Positions 1 to 8,966 of a DNA stretch of 64,000 nucleotides are shown piece after piece. Below the pieces are notes generated by a model. It was not told the origin of the DNA and did no database searches. It was given only the letters and a program-made list of their open reading frames with translations. The DNA is from Roseburia_C amylophila (GTDB lineage Bacteria > Bacillota > Clostridia > Lachnospirales > Lachnospiraceae), in assembly GCF_025567465.1 (NCBI RefSeq), contig NZ_JAOQKI010000014.1:11537-75536 (forward strand). The letters run 5' to 3'. Position 1 is the first letter of the stretch; each line of letters begins with the position of its first letter. A program made the translations under genes and the position numbers.

Positions 1-683
1 AGCATACCTGAACATCTGACTCTCATCCACAACATAAGAATTAAATGCTGTTTCATATATTACTGGATACTCTGATTCACTAAACATTGCTTTTATCAGC
101 TTCTCCGAAAAAATGTCTACCAGCAATTTTTCTAAACCTGTATGCCAGACCTCATTTTTCCCTTTTGGTGATTCCGTCAAAAGATTTCTTACAACAATCA
201 TATCTTCTCGTCTATAATTAAAAAAATCTTCTTCCGTTGGATTTATAAGTATGTTGCCTTCATACTCTTTTTTCAATCTTTCAAAGGCAGAAATACACAA
301 TTCTTTCTCTACGAAGACAAAAATAACATTATGTGCAATTTGATGATTCAAAAAACGATTCATTTGATACAGCTCTGAAATTCTGAAATCTAAATCGTAA
401 AAATCCTCCTTCAATATTTTCGCTATATGAACTGCTATATCAGAATAATCATATTCATAATCTTTTAGTTTTCCTCTGGCACAATACGCATTTCTTCCAA
501 TACGCACTATTTCACCAGATTCCAAATACTTTTTCAAATATTTTTCCAAAGTACTTTTGCTCAATACACCAACATTATCTGTAATTGTATCAAAAAATGT
601 CTTCTTGTTAAAAACTGCTGCAAGTCCATTCGACCATTCTTCTGAAATAAAAAGAGGACCAAACCAGCTGATGGAATATTCCA
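1..683 (-). CDS. Partial protein with AbiEi-like winged-helix N-terminus
   Basis: An open frame of about 227 codons starts at an ATG at 683 and runs off the left edge with no stop, so the C-terminus is missing. GTG at 686 is a possible alternative start. Residues about 20-65 read like a winged helix with a basic wing (IVRIGRNAYC), as in the N-terminal domain of AbiEi-type antitoxins or DUF6577-like proteins; this is recognition from memory. The rest is charged and soluble, with no membrane segment. It lies 41 nt downstream of the radical SAM gene on the same strand and may be cotranscribed. An AbiEii-like toxin partner, if there is one, would lie outside the window. Confidence 0.55.
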
Positions 684-724
684 TCACAAGTGCTGATTTA
701 GTCCTATTTTAACATCTGATTTAA

Positions 725-2224
725 TTACTGAAGATCCTCATCTCTTAATCCATCGGAACCATCCGCATGCTCAAATGCTGCAAGTTCCGGATGTTCTCTC
801 TTTTCTTCCGTATAGTTCTCATAAGGTGCTTTCTTATGTTTCTGTTCTGCCCAGATACGGTCTGCAACCGGTCCCCACTCTTCTGCATAGTGGTCACACT
901 TAGAGCAAAGATGCTCAACAGTCTCTTCTGCCTCAGCGTTTGTTCCCTTCGCACCAGTCTTGTTTACCATTTCCCTTAAGAGCTTTGGATTCTCAAGCAT
1001 CGGACATGGACGCAGGTGGTTTCTGTTAAATGGCTGTCCTTCATGATATGCCTTAAACAATGGACTCTGTAGCATCTCAAGGATTGACTTATCATGGATA
1101 TTCGAATCCGAAAAATGGATAAATACGCACGGTTCTGCGTCTCCCTGTGCATTAATATGGAAGTAGTTACGTCCACCGGCAATACATCCGCCAACAAATT
1201 CTCCGTCATTCTGGAAGTCCATTGGGAAAAATCCGATATCATTGTCTCCGGTACGAACCCAGCGAATCTTCTTAATAATTTCTTCCCGCTGTTCCAATGT
1301 CGGCATCAGCTCCGGAGCTGCGTTCTGTCCTACCGGCATATAATGGAAGTAGAAACCGAAACGTGCGCCCTTATCAGCAATGAAACGTAAGAATTTCTCA
1401 TCGGTAACAGCCTCAACATTGGCTCTGGTATAGCAGATAGAAGTTCCGAATATGATACCATATTGTTTCAGCAAATCCATTGCCTTCATAACGGCTGCAT
1501 AATGTCCGTCACCACGACGTCCGTCATTTGTCTCAGGTGTTCCCTCAATGGAAAGAAGGAATGTAATATTTCCAAGTTCTACAATCTTCTTACATAACTC
1601 CTCATCAATCAGAGTAGAGTTGGAGAAAAGACCGAACATACAATCATTATGCTTCTCAGCAAGTTTTAAAATATCATTCTTACGAACAGTCGGTTCTCCA
1701 CCTGTCATAAAGTAAAGATAAGTTCCAAGTTCCTTACCCTGTGTAACAATCTTATCCATATCCTCATAGGACATGTTATTCTTGTGGCCATATGTGCCAG
1801 ACCAGCATCCTACACAATGCATATTACATGCGTCTGTCGGGTCAAAAAGAATCAGCCATGGAATATTACAGTTGTACTTCTCACGGTTTGCCCTGATTGT
1901 CTTTGTTCCACGGAAAAATGCTTCATATCCTAAATTCAGAAGGAATTTCTTAGCATAATTTGGATTTGTCTCATCCAGAACACGGTTTACAAACTTCACC
2001 CATCTATTCTCCGGATTCTTTACATACTCTCTGACCTTATCCAATGTTGCCTTGTCTGCGCCATTTCCCCAGAAAGTCTCTGCCTTGTCAATAAGTTCAA
2101 GGAATGTTTCCTGTCTTTTCGCGATATCATCTGTCTTAGTCAACTTACCTACGATGCTATTGGTCATTATCTCAAAAGCTTTTCTTTCTACTTTGTGCTG
2201 TGTGTTTTCAACGAATGAAGCCAT
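725..2224 (-). CDS. Radical SAM protein with C-terminal cysteine-rich region
   Basis: A radical S-adenosylmethionine enzyme that should bind a 4Fe-4S cluster through Cys133, Cys137 and Cys140 (CNMHCVGC) and generate the 5'-deoxyadenosyl radical. The TGGEP motif follows about 50 residues later. The C-terminal half has further cysteines (around CIAGG, EPCVF, RPCP and CSKC), which suggests a SPASM-like domain with auxiliary clusters. At 499 aa it is longer than a minimal radical SAM protein and carries about 120 residues before the motif. The start at 2224 was chosen because GGGAGGAAG precedes it at good spacing; the upstream in-frame extension is rich in basic residues and lacks an RBS. The substrate is unknown, and no peptide substrate gene is visible nearby. 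Confidence 0.85.
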   Translation of the reverse strand: MASFVENTQHKVERKAFEIMTNSIVGKLTKTDDIAKRQETFLELIDKAETFWGNGADKATLDKVREYVKNPENRWVKFVNRVLDETNPNYAKKFLLNLGYEAFFRGTKTIRANREKYNCNIPWLILFDPTDACNMHCVGCWSGTYGHKNNMSYEDMDKIVTQGKELGTYLYFMTGGEPTVRKNDILKLAEKHNDCMFGLFSNSTLIDEELCKKIVELGNITFLLSIEGTPETNDGRRGDGHYAAVMKAMDLLKQYGIIFGTSICYTRANVEAVTDEKFLRFIADKGARFGFYFHYMPVGQNAAPELMPTLEQREEIIKKIRWVRTGDNDIGFFPMDFQNDGEFVGGCIAGGRNYFHINAQGDAEPCVFIHFSDSNIHDKSILEMLQSPLFKAYHEGQPFNRNHLRPCPMLENPKLLREMVNKTGAKGTNAEAEETVEHLCSKCDHYAEEWGPVADRIWAEQKHKKAPYENYTEEKREHPELAAFEHADGSDGLRDEDLQ

Positions 2225-2381
2225 GCTAACTTCCTCCCTCTTTTTTCTTCTATGTATTTTAACATTTATTAGTATAAGAAACAATGCGTTTTTTTGACAT
2301 ATACAATAAAATTTTTTTGTATGGTCAAGTTATACTTTTTCGATAATTTGTATATCTGACAGCACAAATTGTCCATTTTGT

Positions 2382-3287
2382 TTATAACTGCTCATCATAG
2401 ACAAGTCCTTTGATATCGTCCTCGGCAAGTTTATGCTCCGCAACCTTTTTCTCTGCTTCACTCTTTAAAAGGCTGCTCTGGGTTTCCTTGTCTAATTTTG
2501 TATCAGTCTTCTTATCCTCTTTCTTGTCTGCATCCTTCTTATCCGTATCTTTCTCATTTTCTTTGATAGTCTCATCGATGTGGTCTACTGCTTCCCCAAT
2601 CAGTCCTAATGTTGCTTCATCGGATGCATTGTCTAATATTTCTTCCGCTTCCTTCTGGCTGTCTATCATATCATGATGCTTTAACCGTTCCGTATGTACT
2701 GCCCGGAGGTATCCGTTATCCTCGGCTCTTTCCTTTCCAAGGTCTTTTATCTTGCTTCTGTATTCTGACTCCATTTTATAGTAGTCCATGGACTCTTTCT
2801 GATAGTCTGTCATTCCGCCTTTCTTTAATTCTGAGACATGCTCTAATTCTTCTTTGGAAAGCATGCTTCTTCCTTCTGCTGTACTGGCTTTCTTTAAAAG
2901 GTCAAGGTCTGCCTCTTCCTGGCTGCCATCCGCTACCTGGTAACGTCCCTTTAATTCAGCTTCCTTATTCTGTAAGTCGCGGATTTCACTCTGATAATCT
3001 TTTATCTCGCTGTCAATTTCCTTAATGTGGGCACGCCGCTCGTCCATCTCTTCATCCACTGCATGCTCACCGGAAAATGTATCCATAATCTTCTTTAATG
3101 CTTCTTTCTGGGCATTTGCCATCTTCTGTCCAATCAGATCTGTCTGATTCAGGTTAAGACCGGCACCTTTTATTACATTGCTGTCATTCTTATTATCCTG
3201 CTTCTTATCATCTGACTTTGCACTTCCCTGTGTCCCGTCATTCTGATATAAGCTCTGTGTCCTAAAGCTGGTATTGATTCCATTCAT
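2382..3287 (-). CDS. Coiled-coil protein with FlgM-like short N-terminus, possible outlier of the 42-60 kb family
   Basis: 301 aa, highly charged, with no signal peptide and no membrane segment. Residues about 75-115 and 165-215 are heptad-rich (coiled coil), and residues about 235-265 are a Lys/Asp-rich low-complexity linker. The N-terminus (MNGINTSFRTQSLYQN) resembles the short N-termini of the gene array at 42-60 kb and of FlgM-type export substrates. A sigma-D-like promoter (TACA-N15-TCCGATAA) lies at 3324-3350, 37 nt upstream of the start. I do not recognise a family. A structural or exported flagellum-associated role is inference only. Confidence 0.6.
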   Translation of the reverse strand: MNGINTSFRTQSLYQNDGTQGSAKSDDKKQDNKNDSNVIKGAGLNLNQTDLIGQKMANAQKEALKKIMDTFSGEHAVDEEMDERRAHIKEIDSEIKDYQSEIRDLQNKEAELKGRYQVADGSQEEADLDLLKKASTAEGRSMLSKEELEHVSELKKGGMTDYQKESMDYYKMESEYRSKIKDLGKERAEDNGYLRAVHTERLKHHDMIDSQKEAEEILDNASDEATLGLIGEAVDHIDETIKENEKDTDKKDADKKEDKKTDTKLDKETQSSLLKSEAEKKVAEHKLAEDDIKGLVYDEQL

Positions 3288-3323
3288 ATACGCTTCCCTT
3301 GCCTTTCTGCAACGCTTATCCGG

Positions 3324-3350
3324 TTATCGGATATTTCTTTCGCTGTTGTA
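3324..3350 (-). promoter_or_regulatory. Sigma-D (FliA)-like promoter upstream of the coiled-coil gene
   Basis: On the minus strand TACA, then 15 nt, then TCCGATAA, compared with the known TAAA-N15-GCCGATAT/A consensus (3 of 4 and 7 of 8 positions). A second -10-like ACCGATAT lies at 3369-3376 but has only TAGG at the right distance. This is inferred from the pattern alone. Confidence 0.5.
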
Positions 3351-3407
3351 TACACTTTTATAAATAATATATCGGTTTTCCACTGCGTTTTCCTAAGGGT
3401 TTTGGTC

Positions 3408-4289
3408 TTATTTTTCCTTTACAATAGCTTTCGTCAGAATCCATTCTGCCCACTGGGCATAATATTTTCCTAGAGGATGGGCATCATCACTGGTATACTG
3501 GGCATCGAGGTTTCCTGCCCCATCATCAAAGATTTCATTCACATCAATATAATAGGTCTGCTTCTGGTCACATAAGGACTCCACCACACCATTGAGCCAG
3601 TCAATATTGGCATTGTTATAAAGGCTGTCTGAATCGGATTTTGCCTTGGAAACATGAAGACTCGCCTCTAAGAATAAAATGGCATCCGGCTGCATTTCCC
3701 GTATTTTCTCTACCACTTCACGATATTGCTTTTCTATGCTCGCATGTGGATATCCCAGTTCATTGATACCTAGCATCAGATAAATCTTTCCGTAATTCTT
3801 CCGGCTTAACACTTCATCCAAAGTTTCTTTTCCATAGCCCGGCATATCCACCTCTGTTTCAAACAGCTTAAAGGAACTTAAGCCAATCGTTGCAAATACA
3901 TCCGCATCCCCAAGGTCTGCATACTCCGATAATCCTACTGTTCTGGAATCTCCAATAAATAAGGCATCGGAAAAATAGCTGATATCCTCTGTTGTAAAGG
4001 TTCCCTCCTGCTCCGTATCTGCCACCGTTTCATTATCCTTGATACCTGTTTTATCTTCTGTATTTTCTGTACTATCAATATCTGCCTGTCCTGTACCGGC
4101 TTTATCTGTGCTGTTTTCTTCCGTTCCGGCAACTGCTTCCGCCGGCTCTTTTTCTGTGTCTGTCACCTGTGCCAGTTCTTCCTGCCTTGCCTTCTTCTCC
4201 TGCTCCGCAGTTACAAGCTTTACGGTAATCACCGGGAATGCAATCACAAATGTCAGCAGTAAAAGTATAGTAAATTTATATTTTTTCAT
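3408..4289 (-). CDS. Membrane-anchored SGNH/GDSL-type hydrolase
   Basis: 293 aa. An uncleaved signal anchor is visible at residues about 5-28 (FTILLLLTFVIAFPVITVKL). A Glu/Thr-rich spacer of about 65 residues follows, then the catalytic domain. SGNH blocks are visible: FIGDSRT (nucleophile Ser), GINE (block III-like Asn) and DDAHP near the C-terminus (catalytic Asp/His). It starts 12 nt downstream of the MBOAT gene on the same strand. This pair is typical of extracytoplasmic O-acetylation, where the MBOAT protein moves acetyl groups across the membrane and the SGNH protein transfers or removes them on peptidoglycan or an exopolysaccharide. The acceptor cannot be told from the sequence. Confidence 0.85.
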   Translation of the reverse strand: MKKYKFTILLLLTFVIAFPVITVKLVTAEQEKKARQEELAQVTDTEKEPAEAVAGTEENSTDKAGTGQADIDSTENTEDKTGIKDNETVADTEQEGTFTTEDISYFSDALFIGDSRTVGLSEYADLGDADVFATIGLSSFKLFETEVDMPGYGKETLDEVLSRKNYGKIYLMLGINELGYPHASIEKQYREVVEKIREMQPDAILFLEASLHVSKAKSDSDSLYNNANIDWLNGVVESLCDQKQTYYIDVNEIFDDGAGNLDAQYTSDDAHPLGKYYAQWAEWILTKAIVKEK

Positions 4290-4301
4290 CGTATTTCCTC
4301 A

Positions 4302-5717
4302 CTAGAATCTGAAGTATAAGAATGGATCATCCATTCCAAGATACATACAATATACACTCGCCCAGAATAATGCCAGCAGCAGTAAGATCACCCAGAGGCG
4401 GTTCTTATTCTTCTTAAGGAGTTTCTCCTGAACACCTGTTGCAAACAGGATACCAAGCACCAGATAAATGCCATAGGTCTTACCATATTTCAGATAATCT
4501 CCCTGAAACAATACCGTTCCGGTACTGCCAAAGAATGGAAATAATTTCTGTAAATAAATGCCAAGCTGGCTTAAATCCGTAATCACAAAGACCAGCCAGG
4601 AAAGCGGTATCCAGAGTATCATATAAATATGACCAAGCGCCTTATGCCGTTCCAGCACTTTTCCAAGTCCGGCTTTTTCCACGAATAATAAGACAAAAAG
4701 CAAAAGTCCCCACAGTACAAAGTTCCAGCTTGCGCCATGCCAGAGCCCTGTCAGAAGCCATACCACAAACATATTGCGGACGGTCTTTGCAAAACCACCG
4801 CGGTTGCCGCCCAGCGGAATGTATACATATTCCCGGAACCAGCCACCCAGTGTCATATGCCAGCGGCGCCAGAAATCCGTCATGGACACTGCCATATACG
4901 GATTGTTAAAGTTCTGTGGGAAGTCAAAGCCCATCATCCGCCCCAGTCCGATTGCCATCAGGGAATACCCATAGAAGTCAAAATATAACTGCAGGCTGTA
5001 TGCCACAATGCTCATCCATGCCAGCGGTGTGGAAATGCTCTCATAACCGATTGCTGTCACCTCTGTCCAAAGATGTCCCACCCGGTTTGCCAGCAATACT
5101 TTATAAGCAAGTCCCAGTGCAAATACCTTTAGTCCGGATTCCACCTTTACCATGGAATGTTTTCTCTTATGAAGCTGTTCCTGAATCAGATGGTAATTGA
5201 CAATCGGTCCTGCAATTAACTGCGGGAACATGCAAAGATACGTTCCCAGTGAAATCAACGATTTTTCCGCTTTTGTTTCCCTCCGGTACACGTCCACCAG
5301 ATAGGAAATAATCTGGAACGTATAAAAGCTGATTCCAATCGGCAGAATCAGATTCCATGTTTCCAGCTGTACCTTAACGTGCATTGCACCAAAAAGGGCA
5401 TTCAGATTCTCTATAAGAAAGCCCAGATATTTAAACAGAATGAGCCATCCTAAATCATAGACGATTCCAACCACAAGCCAGGCTTTCCTCGCCCGCTTCG
5501 TCTTCTGTGCTTCAATCAGTTTTCCAGCCACGAAATTGACCACCACAGACATAATCATAAGTAAAAGATAACCCGGATTTCCCCTGACACCATAGTAATA
5601 AAAACCAAGGCTGGCAAGGAAAAGCCAGGCATTCTTATAAGAAGCCGGCAGGATATAATAAACCAGAAAAAATACCGGCATAAAATACATGATAAATGCT
5701 ATGCTGCTAAAAACCAT
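4302..5717 (-). CDS. MBOAT family O-acyltransferase (AlgI/DltB/PatA-like)
   Basis: 471 aa with about ten hydrophobic helices. The catalytic His region WHGASWNFVLWG and the conserved NNPYMAVSMTDFWRRWHMTL block are characteristic of membrane-bound O-acyltransferases of the AlgI/PatA type. The length matches that family. It is the first gene of a two-gene unit with the SGNH protein 12 nt downstream. No D-alanine ligase or carrier genes (dltA, dltC) are beside it, which argues for acetylation of a polysaccharide or peptidoglycan rather than D-alanylation of teichoic acid. Confidence 0.9.
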   Translation of the reverse strand: MVFSSIAFIMYFMPVFFLVYYILPASYKNAWLFLASLGFYYYGVRGNPGYLLLMIMSVVVNFVAGKLIEAQKTKRARKAWLVVGIVYDLGWLILFKYLGFLIENLNALFGAMHVKVQLETWNLILPIGISFYTFQIISYLVDVYRRETKAEKSLISLGTYLCMFPQLIAGPIVNYHLIQEQLHKRKHSMVKVESGLKVFALGLAYKVLLANRVGHLWTEVTAIGYESISTPLAWMSIVAYSLQLYFDFYGYSLMAIGLGRMMGFDFPQNFNNPYMAVSMTDFWRRWHMTLGGWFREYVYIPLGGNRGGFAKTVRNMFVVWLLTGLWHGASWNFVLWGLLLFVLLFVEKAGLGKVLERHKALGHIYMILWIPLSWLVFVITDLSQLGIYLQKLFPFFGSTGTVLFQGDYLKYGKTYGIYLVLGILFATGVQEKLLKKNKNRLWVILLLLALFWASVYCMYLGMDDPFLYFRF

Positions 5718-5821
5718 CTTTCGTATCCTCTCTTTACTATCTTAAAATAGTATTATCCATTCATTCTTTACCATTCATTATACTCTTTATAGATTAGACG
5801 TTCCAGATAAAAAAAAGTTTC

Positions 5822-7147
5822 TTAAATTCCGTATTTCGATAAATTTCTTCTCTGACAGTAAAAAGAAAGTCCTGATGTCACAAATTCTGCCACCGGAACT
5901 GCCAGCCAGACTCCCTTTAATCCGATAATTTGCGGCAGAATCAGTAAAGAGGCCAGAATACAGACAAAGGTTCTGCTGAAGGATACCAGTGCAGATGTTT
6001 TTCCATCAGAAAGTGCCGTGAACAGCGAAGAGGTAAATACGTTATAGCCGCTGAAAAGATAGTTGATGCCAAACAATGCAAATCCCGTAACTGTCATTGC
6101 AAAGGTATGACTGCTTTCTGAGACAAATACTGATGTAATCGGCTTCGCCAGAAGGATGGATGCCACCGCCATAAAACCGGAGGATATTTTTACAAACCGG
6201 TTGCTGATATGGTAAACGTTACTTAATTTTTCACTGTTCTTTGCTCCGTACTGGAAGCTGATAACCGGTGCCACACCCATGGAAAATCCAAGATACAGCG
6301 CATTGAATAAAAACTGTCCGTATAAAATAATGGTAATTGCAGCTACCCCGTCCGCTCCAACCATACGCATCAGAATAATATTAAAAAGGTATGTAATTAC
6401 TGCATTGGAAAGGTTCGTTACCATCTCGGAAGAACCGTTGGTGCAGGACTGCCACAATGCTTTTCCATCCCAATGGAAGCGGGTAAAATGAAGTCCTTTT
6501 CTTTTCACCAGGAAATAGATGACTCCCACTACCGCAGGAATCATCTGTCCGATGCCTGTTGCAATAGCTGCTCCGGCAATGCCGAGCTGCATTGGCCCCA
6601 TAAAGACATAATCTAAGATTGCATTGGCTACACCTCCGGCAGTAATCAGTCCGAGTCCATATGCAGGTTTTCCTGCAGTCACAAAGAAGCACTGAAATAA
6701 ACTCTGCAAAATACAGCACGGTCCAAAATACATCATATCAATAAGATATGTTTTCCCATTTTCGAATAAAGAGTCGTCTGCTCCTAATGCATATACAATC
6801 GGTTTATGAAAAAGTAATACAATAACCAGCAGCACCAGGCTTACAGCAACTCCTACCACTGCAAGAAAAGTAAAGTTCTCACATGCTCCCTTTTCATCTC
6901 CCTCACCCATTTTTCTTGCTACCACTGCACTTCCACCGGTTGCTAACATAACACCGATTGCAATGAGAATACAAATAACCGGCCATACAATATTGACTGC
7001 AGAAAGAGCGCTTTCTCCTATCAGTCTTGACACAAAGATTCCATCTATGATTGTATACAATGACATAAATACCATCATAATCATAGATGGCAATGCAAAT
7101 TTCAATAAGGATAATGTTTTAAAGTTCTGATTTAATGAATTCGACAT
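5822..7147 (-). CDS. MATE family efflux transporter
   Basis: 441 aa with twelve predicted membrane helices and the MATE arrangement: first helix LPSMIMMVFMSLYTIIDGIFV, then ARKMGEGDEKGA before helix 3, with the pseudo-repeat starting near residue 230. It is likely a Na+ or H+ antiporter exporting cationic drugs or metabolites. It is transcribed divergently from a MerR regulator across 78 nt. The promoter has the 19-bp spacer typical of MerR control, so induction by a transported compound is likely. Confidence 0.92.
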   Translation of the reverse strand: MSNSLNQNFKTLSLLKFALPSMIMMVFMSLYTIIDGIFVSRLIGESALSAVNIVWPVICILIAIGVMLATGGSAVVARKMGEGDEKGACENFTFLAVVGVAVSLVLLVIVLLFHKPIVYALGADDSLFENGKTYLIDMMYFGPCCILQSLFQCFFVTAGKPAYGLGLITAGGVANAILDYVFMGPMQLGIAGAAIATGIGQMIPAVVGVIYFLVKRKGLHFTRFHWDGKALWQSCTNGSSEMVTNLSNAVITYLFNIILMRMVGADGVAAITIILYGQFLFNALYLGFSMGVAPVISFQYGAKNSEKLSNVYHISNRFVKISSGFMAVASILLAKPITSVFVSESSHTFAMTVTGFALFGINYLFSGYNVFTSSLFTALSDGKTSALVSFSRTFVCILASLLILPQIIGLKGVWLAVPVAEFVTSGLSFYCQRRNLSKYGI

Positions 7148-7181
7148 GATAACCTCCTTGTCTTATGAATCACTATTTGCT

Positions 7182-7212
7182 ATCATAAACTATATGGCAA
7201 CCATATAGTCAA
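7182..7212 (-). promoter_or_regulatory. MerR-type promoter and operator for the MATE gene
   Basis: On the minus strand TTGACT (7207-7212), a 19-nt spacer and TATGAT (7182-7187). The spacer carries a perfect dyad, ACTATATGG-CAA-CCATATAGT (7189-7209). A stretched 19-bp spacer filled by a dyad is the classic architecture of MerR-activated promoters. The regulator gene starts 14 nt further right on the other strand. Confidence 0.8.
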
Positions 7213-7225
7213 GGAGATTTTTTTA

Positions 7226-8038
7226 ATGAGTAGAAATGAATATCTGACCACCGGAGAAGTTGCCCGGATGATGGGCACTACAAAAAATACACTGTTTCAC
7301 TACGACCAGCTTGGCATTTTTTCACCCGAAGCAAGAGGGGGCAATGACTACCGCTACTACACCGTCCGCCAGATGGATGTGTTAGATGCCATTATCACGC
7401 TGCGGGAACTTGGCATGCCTCTGCCGGAAATTAAAGAATACATGGAACACCGAAGCCCGGAAAATTATGCCACACTTCTTACGAAAGAAAACGCTGTCAT
7501 CGAACAGCAGATTCGTGCATTAAAAGAAAAACAGAAGTGGATTCAAAGACAGCAGAAACGAATTAAAACCAGCCTGACTATAAATCCGGATATCATTGAA
7601 GAAGTCTCTCTGCCAGGATTTTATATTGCAGCACACCCTATCAGTTCTTCCGATGATAAGACCATCTCCGTAAAAGTCAGTGAACTTCTGAACTCCTATT
7701 ATGAAAGTAAGGAAACTACCGGTTTTACAGTGCTTTATATCCAGATGGAACGTGACCTTGCCCGGGGTGCCCATAATCTTTATCACGAGGTATGCCTTGC
7801 CATGCAGACCCCTCCCAAGAAAATGCCTTACCGGATTCTTCCGGCTTCTAAATGTCTCGCCGCCTATCACCTGGGAGACTGGGATGATATTTCACTTGCC
7901 TATGACAGGCTGCGCAGCTACATGAAGCAGCACCAGATTGCTTCATCCGATGGCAGATTCTATGAAGAAGAATTGATTAACGCTACCATGACGGATAAAC
8001 GAAGTGAATATCTTACCCGCATTATCGTCAGAATCTAA
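7226..8038 (+). CDS. MerR family transcriptional regulator with effector-binding domain
   Basis: 270 aa. The N-terminal winged HTH (LTTGEVARMMGTTKNTLFHY, residues 6-25) is followed by the YRYYT signature and a coiled coil rich in Gln/Lys (residues about 85-115). Residues about 130-265 form a GyrI-like effector-binding domain, as in BltR/BmrR-type multidrug sensors. AAGGAG precedes the ATG. The divergent MATE pump and the dyad between the genes make it the likely ligand-dependent activator of the pump. Confidence 0.88.
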   Translation: MSRNEYLTTGEVARMMGTTKNTLFHYDQLGIFSPEARGGNDYRYYTVRQMDVLDAIITLRELGMPLPEIKEYMEHRSPENYATLLTKENAVIEQQIRALKEKQKWIQRQQKRIKTSLTINPDIIEEVSLPGFYIAAHPISSSDDKTISVKVSELLNSYYESKETTGFTVLYIQMERDLARGAHNLYHEVCLAMQTPPKKMPYRILPASKCLAAYHLGDWDDISLAYDRLRSYMKQHQIASSDGRFYEEELINATMTDKRSEYLTRIIVRI

Positions 8039-8084
8039 AAAGCAGCATTACAGTTTCATTTTCCTCTACATTTGCTTATCTATT

Positions 8085-8819
8085 TTACAGTGCCCCGAGA
8101 ATCTCTTTTGCCCGGTCTATCTGCTCCTTTGTAGGCGGGTCTACGCCTTCTAACTGGTATGGAATTCCAAGTTCCTTCCATTTAAAAACGCCTAAGGTAT
8201 GATATGGCAGCACTTCCACCCGCTCTACTGTCTTAAGGGTATCAAGAAAACTTCTTAAGCGGTAAAGCTCGTCCTCTTCTGTTGTAATACCCGGCACCAG
8301 CACATGGCGGATCCACATTGCTTTGCCATGGTCTGATAAATAAGCTGCCATTTCCAAAATATTCTGATTCGTCTGTCCGGTGAGTTTCCGGTGTGTCGCA
8401 TCATCCATATGCTTAATGTCTAACATAAAGAGGTCTGTATATTTCATCAGCTTATCAAATTTACTTTTAAATGGTTCTTCCATGGAAAATGGATTGCCGG
8501 AGGTATCGAGACAGGTATTTACCCCTTTTTCTTTTGCCAGCCGGAACAGTTCTGTTACAAAATCTATCTGTAAAAGAGCCTCTCCACCGCTTACGGTGAT
8601 TCCGCCCTTTTCTTTCCAATATGTTTTATAGCGAAGTGCCTTTTTTAACACTTCTTCCGGTGTCATCAGCTCTCCGCCATCTTTCGCCCAGGTATCCGGG
8701 TTATGGCAGTACTGACATCTCATGTTACAGCCTTTTAAAAATACAATATATCTTACACCCGGCCCGTCTGCCGAGCCAAAGCTTTCTACGGAATGGATGC
8801 GTCCTTTTATTTCACTCAT
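8085..8819 (-). CDS. pflA: Pyruvate formate-lyase activating enzyme
   Basis: 244 aa. A radical SAM activase that installs the glycyl radical on PflB. The cluster motif CNMRCQYC (Cys31, Cys35, Cys38) is present, preceded by the family's ESFGSADGPGVRY; TVSGGEALLQ and the KHMD block complete the fold. The length matches PflA. It lies downstream of pflB on the same strand with a terminator hairpin between them, so expression probably depends on partial readthrough or its own promoter. Confidence 0.95.
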   Translation of the reverse strand: MSEIKGRIHSVESFGSADGPGVRYIVFLKGCNMRCQYCHNPDTWAKDGGELMTPEEVLKKALRYKTYWKEKGGITVSGGEALLQIDFVTELFRLAKEKGVNTCLDTSGNPFSMEEPFKSKFDKLMKYTDLFMLDIKHMDDATHRKLTGQTNQNILEMAAYLSDHGKAMWIRHVLVPGITTEEDELYRLRSFLDTLKTVERVEVLPYHTLGVFKWKELGIPYQLEGVDPPTKEQIDRAKEILGAL

Positions 8820-8872
8820 ATTGCCTCCTATACACCAAAATACTTACAGCTGCTTAACAACCTATGATAAAA

Positions 8873-8905
8873 ATGTGCAGGCTTTTTTTCATTAAGCCTG
8901 CACAT
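8873..8905 (-). terminator. Intrinsic terminator between pflB and pflA
   Basis: A 12-bp stem (AAGCCTGCACAT and its complement) with a short loop is followed on the minus strand by TTTTTATC. It lies about 60 nt after the pflB stop and would make pflA expression lower than pflB expression. Confidence 0.75.
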
Positions 8906-8966
8906 TCTGCTTTACCTGAATCGCGGAAAAATCGTATGCTCCCCGCAGTTCGGTTACTGTCTTAAA

